From Thermoanaerobaculia bacterium (lineage in GTDB: Bacteria > Acidobacteriota > Thermoanaerobaculia > UBA5066): a stretch of DNA of 64,000 nucleotides. Made by a program: the position numbers and the translations under genes. Below the pieces are notes generated by a model. The model ran no database searches and had not been told where the DNA came from. It worked only from the letters and a program-made list of their open reading frames with translations. Shown one piece after another: positions 1 to 6,934 of the stretch (its first letter is position 1; every line of letters starts with the position of its first letter). The stretch is from assembly GCA_022071945.1 (NCBI GenBank), contig JAJVIN010000006.1, positions 1 to 64,000 of the forward strand, read 5' to 3'.

Positions 1-618
1 GCCTTCCCCGGATCGCCACGCCCTCCTCTCGCCGCCCGACCCTCCGCAGGGTCAAGTAGGTGTCAACATCCACCCTCTCATCCTCGCCCCATCGTATCCA
101 CCACCGCTGGAAAAGAGCCACACCCATTCGAGAAGGTGATGTCCTGGCTCGACAGGGAGACGCCCGAGGATGCGGGGTCCTGCTTGATCCACAATGACTT
201 CCGCTTCGACAACATCGTCCTCGACCCGGCCGAACCCACCCGCGTCATCGGCATTCTCGACTGGGAGATGGCGACTGTGGGTGATCCGCTGATGGACCTC
301 GGCAACAGCCTCGCGTACTGGGTCCAGGCGGACGACGACATCGTCATGCGTTCCGTGAGGAGGCAGCCCACCCATCTCCCCGGGATGCTCGCGCGGAAGG
401 AAGTCGTCGACGCCTACTGCAGCCGGATGGGCCTTCGGCCCGCCAACTGGTCCTTCTACGAGGTGTACGGGCTCTTCCGGCTCGCCGTCATCGTCCAGCA
501 GATCTATTACCGGTACCATCACGGGCAGACGCGGAACAGGACCTTCGCGAACTTCTGGCTGATCGCCCACTACCTCGACTGGAGGTGCCGCCGGATCATC
601 AGGAAGGGCCCGGGCTGA
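1..618 (+). CDS. APH-type phosphotransferase family protein, C-terminal part
   Basis: This is the C-terminal half of an aminoglycoside-phosphotransferase/choline-kinase-fold protein. The catalytic loop reads LIHNDFRFDNIVLD (HxDxxxxN) and is followed by the metal-binding ILDWEMATVGDPLMDLG. The variant with 'DWEMATVGDPLMDLG' belongs to the branch often linked to acyl-CoA dehydrogenases; the substrate is unknown and antibiotic resistance is not implied. The frame is open to the left edge, so the gene may continue upstream; a GTG at 136 is the only start-like codon near the conserved part. The roughly 35 residues encoded before about position 100 are Pro/Ser/Arg-rich and do not look like the family, so the gene may be broken or mis-assembled there. 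The C-terminus (residues FANFWLIAHYLDWRC) is typical. Confidence 0.7.
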   Translation, partial: AFPGSPRPPLAARPSAGSSRCQHPPSHPRPIVSTTAGKEPHPFEKVMSWLDRETPEDAGSCLIHNDFRFDNIVLDPAEPTRVIGILDWEMATVGDPLMDLGNSLAYWVQADDDIVMRSVRRQPTHLPGMLARKEVVDAYCSRMGLRPANWSFYEVYGLFRLAVIVQQIYYRYHHGQTRNRTFANFWLIAHYLDWRCRRIIRKGPG

Positions 619-680
619 GGCAGGAGCCGCTTCCTGGATCGGCCCGCCTCCAAAACCGCGGGGGTCCTCGAAAGGAACCG

Positions 681-1427
681 ATGCGCAAGAACATCCTGAT
701 CACCGGAGCGAGCTCGGGTCTGGGCCGCGGCATGGCACGCGAGTTTGCACGGCGCGGCCGGAACCTCGCCCTCTGTGCCCGGCGCACCGAAAGGCTGGAG
801 GAGCTCACCAAGGAGCTCTCGGCCTCTTACCCGGGAATCACTGTCGTCACGAAGCCGCTCGACGTCCGCGACTATGACAAGGTGTTCGAGACGTTTCGCG
901 AGTTCAGAAAGGAGCTCGGGTCGCTCGACCGGGTCATCGTCAACGCGGGACTTGGGAAGGGACAGCCGCTCGGGACCGGCTACTTCTGGGCCAACCGTCA
1001 GACCGCCGAGACCAACTTCGTGGCCGCGCTCGCGCAATGCGAAGCCGCCTGCGAGATCTTTCGCGAGCAGAACAGCGGCCACCTGGTCACGATCTCTTCG
1101 ATGAGCGCCCTCCGCGGGATGCGCCGGAACCTGACGACCTATGCCGCAACGAAGGCAGGCCTGGCCAACCTCTCCGAGGGGATCCGCGCGGACCTCCTGA
1201 GGACCCCCATCAAGGTGAGCACGATCTTCCCCGGGTACATCCGCTCCGAGATCAACGAGAAGGTCAAGAAGACGCCGTTCATGGTGGACACCGAGACGGG
1301 TTGCCGGGCCCTCGTGAGAGCCATCGAACGCGAGCCGGTCAAGGCCTACGTCCCCTGGTGGCCGTGGGCCATCGTCGGGTTCCTGATGAAGCGCGTCCCG
1401 CTCTCCTGGCTTGCCGCCCTGGGTTGA
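681..1427 (+). CDS. SDR-family short-chain dehydrogenase/reductase
   Basis: A 248-residue NAD(P)-dependent oxidoreductase with a Rossmann fold. Visible motifs are TGASSGLG (residues 8-15, cofactor glycine motif), NAG (88-90), the catalytic serine in TISSMS (about 139) and Y154-x3-K158 in YAATK. Cofactor preference leans to NADP(H) from the basic residues after strand beta-2 (CARRTERL). The C-terminal 20 residues (WPWAIVGFLMKRVPLSW) are hydrophobic, as in classical SDRs that associate with membranes, so a lipid-like substrate is possible but not shown. An AAAGGA site precedes the ATG. It lies 62 bp after the phosphotransferase gene on the same strand and is probably cotranscribed with it. Confidence 0.85.
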   Translation: MRKNILITGASSGLGRGMAREFARRGRNLALCARRTERLEELTKELSASYPGITVVTKPLDVRDYDKVFETFREFRKELGSLDRVIVNAGLGKGQPLGTGYFWANRQTAETNFVAALAQCEAACEIFREQNSGHLVTISSMSALRGMRRNLTTYAATKAGLANLSEGIRADLLRTPIKVSTIFPGYIRSEINEKVKKTPFMVDTETGCRALVRAIEREPVKAYVPWWPWAIVGFLMKRVPLSWLAALG

Positions 1428-1463
1428 TCGAGCGGCCCGTCCAAGAGCGCCAGAAGCCCTGCC

Positions 1464-1745
1464 TCAGCCCGGGACGAGGAACCGCAAGAGCAGCATGGAC
1501 GCGGTCCAAACGGCGAAAACCGAGACGATGGCCGTGTAGCGGACGGTTTCAGGGGAGGCGCCCGGTGGGAGGGCTGCCCTCACCGGCCGGGTCAGGGGCG
1601 ACGTGATGATGGCGAAGAAGCCGCGGATCTTGCTCTCGGGTTTCTTGATGATGGCACACACCGCTGCCTCGAGAACGAGGTAGCAGAGAGCCAGGAACGA
1701 GATGAACCTCACGAGAAAGAGGAGCCGCAGGCCGACATCATCCAT
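1464..1745 (-). CDS. YggT-family small membrane protein
   Basis: A 93-residue protein with two hydrophobic helices (about residues 7-30 and 72-92). Between them is SPLTRPVRAALPPG, which resembles the conserved 'DPLLRPIRRxLPP' loop of YggT proteins. YggT members are inner-membrane proteins linked to osmotic shock tolerance or division-site functions in other bacteria; a role here is inference. The ATG at 1745 is chosen because the longer in-frame reading adds 23 residues that run through the hairpin at 1778-1801 and do not look coding. It is convergent with the SDR gene, with 36 bp between the two stops. Confidence 0.6.
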   Translation of the reverse strand: MDDVGLRLLFLVRFISFLALCYLVLEAAVCAIIKKPESKIRGFFAIITSPLTRPVRAALPPGASPETVRYTAIVSVFAVWTASMLLLRFLVPG

Positions 1746-1777
1746 CACCGCGATCGTAGCCTGACCGCCAAGAGAGC

Positions 1778-1801
1778 GGGGGCACCCGCGTGGGTGCCCC
1801 C
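1778..1801 (-). terminator. GC hairpin after the symporter gene
   Basis: A perfect 10-bp stem GGGGGCACCC / GGGTGCCCCC with loop GCGT lies 29 bp beyond the stop of the symporter gene and before the YggT-like start. On the minus strand it is followed by CGCTCTCTTGG, which is only moderately T-rich. It probably ends the symporter transcript. Confidence 0.6.
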
Positions 1802-1829
1802 AGATTCGCCACATGGGAAGTCGAGGAAC

Positions 1830-3743
1830 TCAGCTCTCCGGAGCGAAGGACACGCGAGCCTTGACCGCCTGTCCCGTCTTGGGATAGCGGACGCTCGTGA
1901 CGAGTTCCTGCACCTCCTGGGACGGAGGCGCGGTGAGGAGCGAGATGACGATCGTGACAATGAAGTTGGCCGGCAATCCGAAGACCGCGGATGCGACCGT
2001 CGACGTCCCGAACCAGGAGACTCCGAAGAATCGGCTGGCCAGGAGGTAATAGAGCGTCAATCCGAAGCCGACAACCATCCCGGTGACGGCGCCGGGCCGG
2101 TTGGCGCGCTTCCACCAGATCCCGAGGACGAGGGCCGGGAAGAACGAGGCGCCCGCGAGACTGAACGCCCAGGCCACCATCTCGACGATGATGCCGAGCC
2201 TTTGCGTGGCCACCCAGGCCGCGATGAGGGCCGTGATGACGAGCAGGACCTTGGTGATGACGAGGCGGCGCGTGAGCGTGGCCTTGGGGTTGATGATGTT
2301 GTAGTAGAGGTCGTGCGAGATCGCGTTGGAGATCGTCAGGAGGAGGCCATCGGCCGTGGAGAGAGCGGCGGCGAGGCCGCCCGCCATCACGAGGCCCGTG
2401 ATGACGAACGGGAGCCCGGCGATCTCGGGAGTGGCCAGGACGACGAAGTCCGATGACTTCACGACGAAATCGGCGAACTGGACGAGGCCGTCCCCGAGCT
2501 TGTCCACGACCTCGAACAGACCGGCGGGCTTCCACAGGGTGATCCACGCGGGCAGCTCCGAGACCTTGCTTCCCACGAGGTTCGTGTAGACGGCGTGCCG
2601 CGCGAAGGCGGCGTAGGCCGGTGCGGTGAAGTACAAGAGGAAGATGAAGAAGAGAGACCATCCCACCGAGGTCCGGGCCTCACGAACCGAGGGGGTCGTG
2701 TAGTACCGGGTCAGGATGTGCGGGAGACCGGCGGTCCCCACCATCAGGCAGAAAGTGAGGGCGAGGAAGTTCCACATCTTCACGCCCGTGGGGACCTGCG
2801 TGTAGTTGGAGACCTTCGCGCCCTCCTTGGCGGGAGCGGCGGCCTGGCCGTCGGCGACCTTCTTCTTGGCCGCCAGCTTTTCCTTGTCAGCCTCGGAGAT
2901 GCCGGGCTCCTTCATCTTCGCGGCGAGCTCGTCTGATTCCTGCTTCCAGATCGCGCGTGTCGCCTTCTCCTTCTCGTCAGCCGTGATCTCGAGGGCCTTG
3001 GCGCTGTTTTGCTGCATGACCTTGCCGTACATCAGCTGGGGCAGGGGCACGCTGAAGAGCTTGAAACAGAGATAGACCACCGGAACGAGGTAGCTGAGGA
3101 TCAGGATGATGTACTGCGCGACCTGGGTCCAAGTCACCGACTTCATCCCGCCGAGAACGGAGCAGAACAAGACCCCAACGAGGCCCACGAAGCACCCGAC
3201 TTTGAAGTCGAGGCCGATGAAACGGGAAACGATGAGCCCCACTCCCGTCACCTGGGCCACGAGGTAGGTGAAGGAACATGTGATCGCCGCGAGGACTCCG
3301 ACGATTCGGGCGGCGTTGCCCTCGTACCTCGCACCCAGGAAGTCGGGAATCGTGTAGGCCCCGAACTGACGCAGGTACGGGCCAAGGAGAACGGCGAGGA
3401 GCAGGTAGCCGCCGGTCCAGCCCATGATGTAGGCGAGCCCCTGGAAGCCCTGGACCGACAGAGTACCGGCCATCGAGATGAAGGACGCCGCCGACATCCA
3501 GTCGGAGCCTGTCGCCATCCCGTTATAGATGGCCGGGACGTTGCGGCCCGCCACGTAGTACTGGTCGGCATTGGACGTGCGCGTAATGATGCCGATGAGA
3601 ATGTAGATTCCCAGGGAGAGGCCCATGAAGAGCCAGCCGATCCACTGGTTCGGGAGGCCGAACGCCTTCTCGGCGATACCGATCAGGATGGTGATGCCCA
3701 GGAACCCGATCGTGTAGAGAGTGAAGATCTTTCTGAGGGTCAT
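1830..3743 (-). CDS. Sodium:solute symporter, VC_2705-like large subunit
   Basis: A 637-residue polytopic SSS-family transporter of the acetate/monocarboxylate type. Family marks include YYVAGRNVPAIYNGMATGSDWMSAASF near the N-terminus and, in the C-terminal half, GGLAAALSTADGLLLTISNAISHDLYYN, the core sodium-site helix of the family. It is preceded by the DUF4212 small subunit, the diagnostic pairing of the VC_2705 subfamily; acetate or another short carboxylate is the likely substrate. A charged, Lys/Ala/Glu-rich segment at about residues 240-320 interrupts the membrane helices. By memory the subfamily is usually near 550 residues, so this looks like an insertion. The C-terminus is cytosolic and ends in a short polar tail. 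Confidence 0.88.
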   Translation of the reverse strand: MTLRKIFTLYTIGFLGITILIGIAEKAFGLPNQWIGWLFMGLSLGIYILIGIITRTSNADQYYVAGRNVPAIYNGMATGSDWMSAASFISMAGTLSVQGFQGLAYIMGWTGGYLLLAVLLGPYLRQFGAYTIPDFLGARYEGNAARIVGVLAAITCSFTYLVAQVTGVGLIVSRFIGLDFKVGCFVGLVGVLFCSVLGGMKSVTWTQVAQYIILILSYLVPVVYLCFKLFSVPLPQLMYGKVMQQNSAKALEITADEKEKATRAIWKQESDELAAKMKEPGISEADKEKLAAKKKVADGQAAAPAKEGAKVSNYTQVPTGVKMWNFLALTFCLMVGTAGLPHILTRYYTTPSVREARTSVGWSLFFIFLLYFTAPAYAAFARHAVYTNLVGSKVSELPAWITLWKPAGLFEVVDKLGDGLVQFADFVVKSSDFVVLATPEIAGLPFVITGLVMAGGLAAALSTADGLLLTISNAISHDLYYNIINPKATLTRRLVITKVLLVITALIAAWVATQRLGIIVEMVAWAFSLAGASFFPALVLGIWWKRANRPGAVTGMVVGFGLTLYYLLASRFFGVSWFGTSTVASAVFGLPANFIVTIVISLLTAPPSQEVQELVTSVRYPKTGQAVKARVSFAPES

Positions 3744-3753
3744 CGCTCTCTCC

Positions 3754-4017
3754 CTATTCCCTGATTCCGAACTCGAGATCTCTCTTGTTCATGATCTTGG
3801 CGTACAGGGCGATCTCGATGACGAAGACGATCAGGGACCCCTGGGCGGCCATGTAGTAGCCGAGGGGGAACCCGAAGATCGTCACCTGGTTGAGCGTCCC
3901 GGCGAAAAGCCCGCTTAGGAGGTAGGCCGTGACGAACCAGATTGCCAGGAGCGTCAGGGTCAGTTTGAGGTTGAACTTCCAGTATTCCTGCTTCTGCTGT
4001 TCGGTCAGTTGAGCCAT
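3754..4017 (-). CDS. DUF4212 symporter small subunit
   Basis: An 87-residue protein with two transmembrane helices (about 18-40 and 50-72), matching the DUF4212 (TIGR03647-like) small subunit of sodium/substrate symporters. WKFNLKLTLTLLAIWF and FPLGYYMAAQGSLIVFV fit the family pattern. The stop is 10 bp before the large-subunit start, so the two are cotranscribed and probably form one transporter. The ATG at 4017 follows an AAAGGGAC site; the reading extends upstream to 4080 but that part is Arg-rich and unlikely to be translated. Confidence 0.85.
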   Translation of the reverse strand: MAQLTEQQKQEYWKFNLKLTLTLLAIWFVTAYLLSGLFAGTLNQVTIFGFPLGYYMAAQGSLIVFVIEIALYAKIMNKRDLEFGIRE

Positions 4018-4323
4018 CCAGTCCCTTTCCTCATCTTTCTTGGGAAGTGGTTGTCGTTCCCGCCGTCCGGCGCGCACCACCCGGATGCGGCGGGGGGATT
4101 CGGGTTCGAAGAAGCGGCTTTGTCCGCCATGCCATGAAATCCGGAATACCTCTCGAAGAGGCTTCCGCTACCGGGCTTGAGGGATCGAAGGGTCACAGCC
4201 GGAGCGGGAAGAAGGGAACCCTGACCGATGATGGGCGAAAAGGTTAGCAAGTCGCGGGGTGAAGTCAAGCAATGAGTGAATGAGCCCGCGTCTTACGCGC
4301 CAACGCGTTAACACAATTGATGA
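4018..4323. other. Intergenic region upstream of the symporter operon
   Basis: This 306-bp gap separates the symporter operon from the exonuclease gene, both on the minus strand. No convincing gene is seen in it. Its right third is AT-richer than its surroundings and holds a sigma-70-like promoter (listed separately) and a short ACGCG-CCAA-CGCGT palindrome near 4297-4310. The promoter would give the operon a leader of about 215 nt, long enough for post-transcriptional control, but no known riboswitch was recognised. Confidence 0.5.
4241..4268 (-). promoter_or_regulatory. Candidate sigma-70 promoter for the symporter operon
   Basis: On the minus strand TTGACT (4268-4263) is followed after 16 nt by TAACCT (4246-4241), close to the -35/-10 consensus. 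It faces the DUF4212 and symporter genes. Pattern match only; no experimental support. Confidence 0.5.
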
Positions 4324-4938
4324 TCAGGTGAGCTGAGAGACACGCGTCGCGCCCAGGCGCGACCTCAGAGCGAGAAAGAGCTCGGCGGTGGCAATCGCGT
4401 CCGTGAGGGCGTCGTGAGGGGGATAGAGGGGCAAATGGAACTTCTGTCGCGCCGCGAAGAGATTCAGCTCGGGATCGGTGTTCTGACCGCCCAGGAACCG
4501 CTCCTGGCTCGCGGAGCGGTACAGGAGCCGGACCGTGTCGACCACCAGGGGCTTTTTCCACTCATGCCCGTTCTCCGAGAAGGCGCGGCGCAGAAAACCG
4601 AGATCGATGGGCGCGTGATGAAGGAGCAGGACCCCTTCCTCGATCCGCTCTTTCACCGCGGGCAGGATGCTCGCGAGGTCTGGCGCGTCCGCCGTGTCCG
4701 CCGGCCGGAGGTGGTGGGCCCCGATCGCGCCGTTCTCGACAGTCGGCTGGCCGCTGGGCCTCACGAGTGAGGCGTACGCCTCGGACAGTCTGATCAGGCC
4801 TCGCCTGACGGGAACCATTCCCACGGACAGGATGTGATGGCGCCTGGGATCCAGTCCTTCGGTCTCCAGGTCGAGAGACCAAAAGACCGTGTCTTCCCAC
4901 GCCGGAGAGCGGCGAAAGAAGTGGGACAGTCCCTTCAC
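4324..4938 (-). CDS. DEDDh 3'-5' exonuclease (DnaQ-like)
   Basis: A 204-residue exonuclease of the DNA polymerase III epsilon fold. The four acidic residues and the histidine are all present: D23 and E25 (SLDLETEGLD), D112 (HHAPIDLGFL), H175 and D180 (PHDALTDA). It should hydrolyse DNA or RNA 3' ends with two metal ions. It lacks a clamp-binding tail obvious by eye. Its GTG start overlaps the stop of the cNMP/CBS/DUF294 gene by 4 bp (GTGA), so the two are translationally coupled. This pair is commonly found beside VC_2705-type symporters in other bacteria, where it is suspected to regulate acetate use; the role of the nuclease is not known. Confidence 0.85.
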   Translation of the reverse strand: MKGLSHFFRRSPAWEDTVFWSLDLETEGLDPRRHHILSVGMVPVRRGLIRLSEAYASLVRPSGQPTVENGAIGAHHLRPADTADAPDLASILPAVKERIEEGVLLLHHAPIDLGFLRRAFSENGHEWKKPLVVDTVRLLYRSASQERFLGGQNTDPELNLFAARQKFHLPLYPPHDALTDAIATAELFLALRSRLGATRVSQLT

Positions 4939-6761
4939 GCCGTGGTCACGTGGTAGCGGTGGACGATCTCGCGCTGAGCGTCTCGGATTGCCAGGAAGGC
5001 TTCCTTGAGGTGGCGGCGCTCGGCCTGGGAGAGGGCCTCGATCTTGATGTGATTGCCGAGCTCGCGCTTCTCGGTGAGGGCCTCGAACTGGTTCCTCAGC
5101 CTAAGGTCCAGAAGAAACTCGAACGCCTCGATCAAGTCATCCGCCATCTCTCGGCTGATGAGGCCCGCCGACGCGGCGCCTCGGAGCCGCTCGACCGTGG
5201 ACGTGGCTCTCAGTCCCGCATCCAGGGCGAAGACACGCGCGACCCCTTGCAGGGGTGTGATGCCGCCCTTCTTGACGTCGACGCCCCCGTTCTCGAGCGA
5301 CAGCCGGCGGAAGGCTCCGATCGGAGGGCGAAAGCCCACGGCCGCGCGCGAGAGATGCGACAGGAACGGGGCGTTCTTTCGAGCCTGGCCGATCTCGTCC
5401 CACAGGGAGGAAACGTCCAGGCTGCCGCCCGCCTTCCGAAAGTCGAAGAAGATGGCCGCGGCGAGGACGGCCTCGGCCTGGGGGGCCTGAACCCACCCGC
5501 TGAACCGCTCGATCCACTCCGAAAGCGGGCCCTTCCACTTCGTCGCCATGTACCCGCCGGGACAGGGAGGGAACCCCGCCGCCACGAGGCCCTTCACGAC
5601 GCTTTCCGCGAACGCCGAGAAGTAGGTGGAGGCATCGGCGGAGGAGTCCCGGTAGACGAGGGCGTTGTCCTGATCGGTCAACAGGGTCTGCTCGAGGCGG
5701 CCCTCGGAACCGAAGACGAGGAAGGCGAAGGGACACGGAGGCGGCCCGAGGTCCCTCTCGGCCCACGAGACGAGCTTCTTGAGCAAGGCGTCGTTGAGGT
5801 GAGAGACCAGGCGGGCGATGTGCGAGGCGGGAAGCCCGCTCCCGAGAAGGGTCGAGACCATTCGCGCCAGATCGCCCCCGTAACCCTTGGCGGCAGAGGG
5901 ACCGCGCATCTTCTCGACCTTCTTGAAAGTCAGGAGAGGACCGTGGGACTGGTGGCGCAGGAGATCCGTGGAGGTGACGATTCCCGAGATCTGCCCGCCC
6001 CTCAAGACGGGCAGATGGTGGATCCCGTGTTCCAGCATGAACTGCATGGCTCCGAAGACGGGCGTGGAGTCCGGCAGGCTCCTCAAGGGAGAGCTGGCGA
6101 CGCGGCAGGCCAGGGTGTCCGGACCGAGCGCCTCGGCGAGCACCCTGTTTCTCAGATCGCGGTCCGTGACGATCGCCGGCGGGTCGCACAAGACGATCAC
6201 CGAGCTGACCCGCTCGTCCCTCATCCGGCGCGCGGCGTCGACGACGGTGGCGCCGCACTCGACCGTCACGAGCCTGTGGTCGAGAAGGGATCCGACCGGC
6301 GCGAGAACGTCGGCGGGCAGGAGGGGCATGTTCACCACAGAGGCGCTTCTGAGCCTCTCCGCGAGCCTCTTCGTGAAGAAGCGGGCAAAGAGCTCGTCCG
6401 AGAGGAGTGCCCGGAACACCGTCGAGGGGATCCGGTACTCGAGGAGGTCTTCCTCCACGATCACGTCCGTTTCGACCGTCCCCGTCAGGACCGAGAATCC
6501 AAAGAAGTCACCCTCCTCGAGGACCTGGGTGACCTCTCCCCCCTTCTCGAGTCGCACGAGTCCCTTCCGCACGAGGCGAAGGGCCTCGCTCGGCTTTCCA
6601 GCGGCGGTCAGGAGGCGGGTTCCGGCGGGATGGAATGCGATCTCCATGGCGCCCGCGGCCGTCTCGAAATCCTCGTCTGACAGAACGTCGAAGGGCGGCG
6701 TCTGCCGCAGGAAGGAGCGGGGGTCCATCGGCGGGGCCGCTGGCGGGCCAGTTGAGGACAT
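4935..6761 (-). CDS. cNMP-binding / CBS / DUF294 nucleotidyltransferase-like protein
   Basis: A 608-residue cytosolic protein with, in order, a cyclic-nucleotide-binding fold (about 15-130), two CBS motifs (about 150-275), a DUF294 nucleotidyltransferase-like domain (about 300-440) and the DUF294 C-terminal helical domain (about 470-605). The DUF294 part has GSEGRLEQTLLTDQDNA (G351-R355, D363, D365), the GlnD-type signature with both metal-binding aspartates intact, so it could be an active nucleotidyltransferase. Sensing of nucleotides through cNMP and CBS modules is expected from the families. Neighbours (symporter, exonuclease, acyl-CoA ligase) suggest control of carboxylate uptake and activation. 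No ribosome binding site is visible; a TAGATT hexamer ends 7 nt before the ATG. Confidence 0.85.
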   Translation of the reverse strand: MSSTGPPAAPPMDPRSFLRQTPPFDVLSDEDFETAAGAMEIAFHPAGTRLLTAAGKPSEALRLVRKGLVRLEKGGEVTQVLEEGDFFGFSVLTGTVETDVIVEEDLLEYRIPSTVFRALLSDELFARFFTKRLAERLRSASVVNMPLLPADVLAPVGSLLDHRLVTVECGATVVDAARRMRDERVSSVIVLCDPPAIVTDRDLRNRVLAEALGPDTLACRVASSPLRSLPDSTPVFGAMQFMLEHGIHHLPVLRGGQISGIVTSTDLLRHQSHGPLLTFKKVEKMRGPSAAKGYGGDLARMVSTLLGSGLPASHIARLVSHLNDALLKKLVSWAERDLGPPPCPFAFLVFGSEGRLEQTLLTDQDNALVYRDSSADASTYFSAFAESVVKGLVAAGFPPCPGGYMATKWKGPLSEWIERFSGWVQAPQAEAVLAAAIFFDFRKAGGSLDVSSLWDEIGQARKNAPFLSHLSRAAVGFRPPIGAFRRLSLENGGVDVKKGGITPLQGVARVFALDAGLRATSTVERLRGAASAGLISREMADDLIEAFEFLLDLRLRNQFEALTEKRELGNHIKIEALSQAERRHLKEAFLAIRDAQREIVHRYHVTTA

Positions 6762-6768
6762 GGCGAGG

Positions 6769-6774
6769 AATCTA
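6769..6774 (-). promoter_or_regulatory. Candidate -10 box (TAGATT), leaderless type
   Basis: TAGATT ends 7 nt before the ATG of the cNMP/CBS/DUF294 gene, and no Shine-Dalgarno sequence lies between. If it is a -10 element, transcription would begin at or next to the start codon. No good -35 is seen. The same arrangement recurs before several genes in this window. Confidence 0.35.
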
Positions 6775-6884
6775 TCAGGTTCGCGGGGCCCCCCGCCGCG
6801 GAATCGACGCCGCGGGATGCCGCCTCCGGCGGACCCTGGAACACCGCGTTAACGCTTGGCCATCAGAGGGACCCGAAACGAAAG

Positions 6885-6914
6885 GGCGGCCCCGTCCGGG
6901 AAGACGGGGCCGCC
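6885..6914 (-). terminator. Rho-independent terminator after the acyl-CoA ligase gene
   Basis: A perfect 12-bp GC stem (GGCGGCCCCGTC / GACGGGGCCGCC) with a 6-nt loop lies 20 bp past the ligase stop. On the minus strand it is followed by the T-rich CTTTCGTTTCGG, as expected for an intrinsic terminator. Confidence 0.75.
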
Positions 6915-6934
6915 GCGATCAGGGTGGGGGGAAC

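Noticed and set aside
733-750. Sigma-54-like TGGCACG...TTGCAC
   Set aside because: Spacing is one base too long and it lies inside the SDR coding sequence.
4005-4268. A small minus-strand gene in the gap before the symporter operon
   Set aside because: It overlaps the DUF4212 start and the candidate promoter, has no ribosome binding site and no family likeness.
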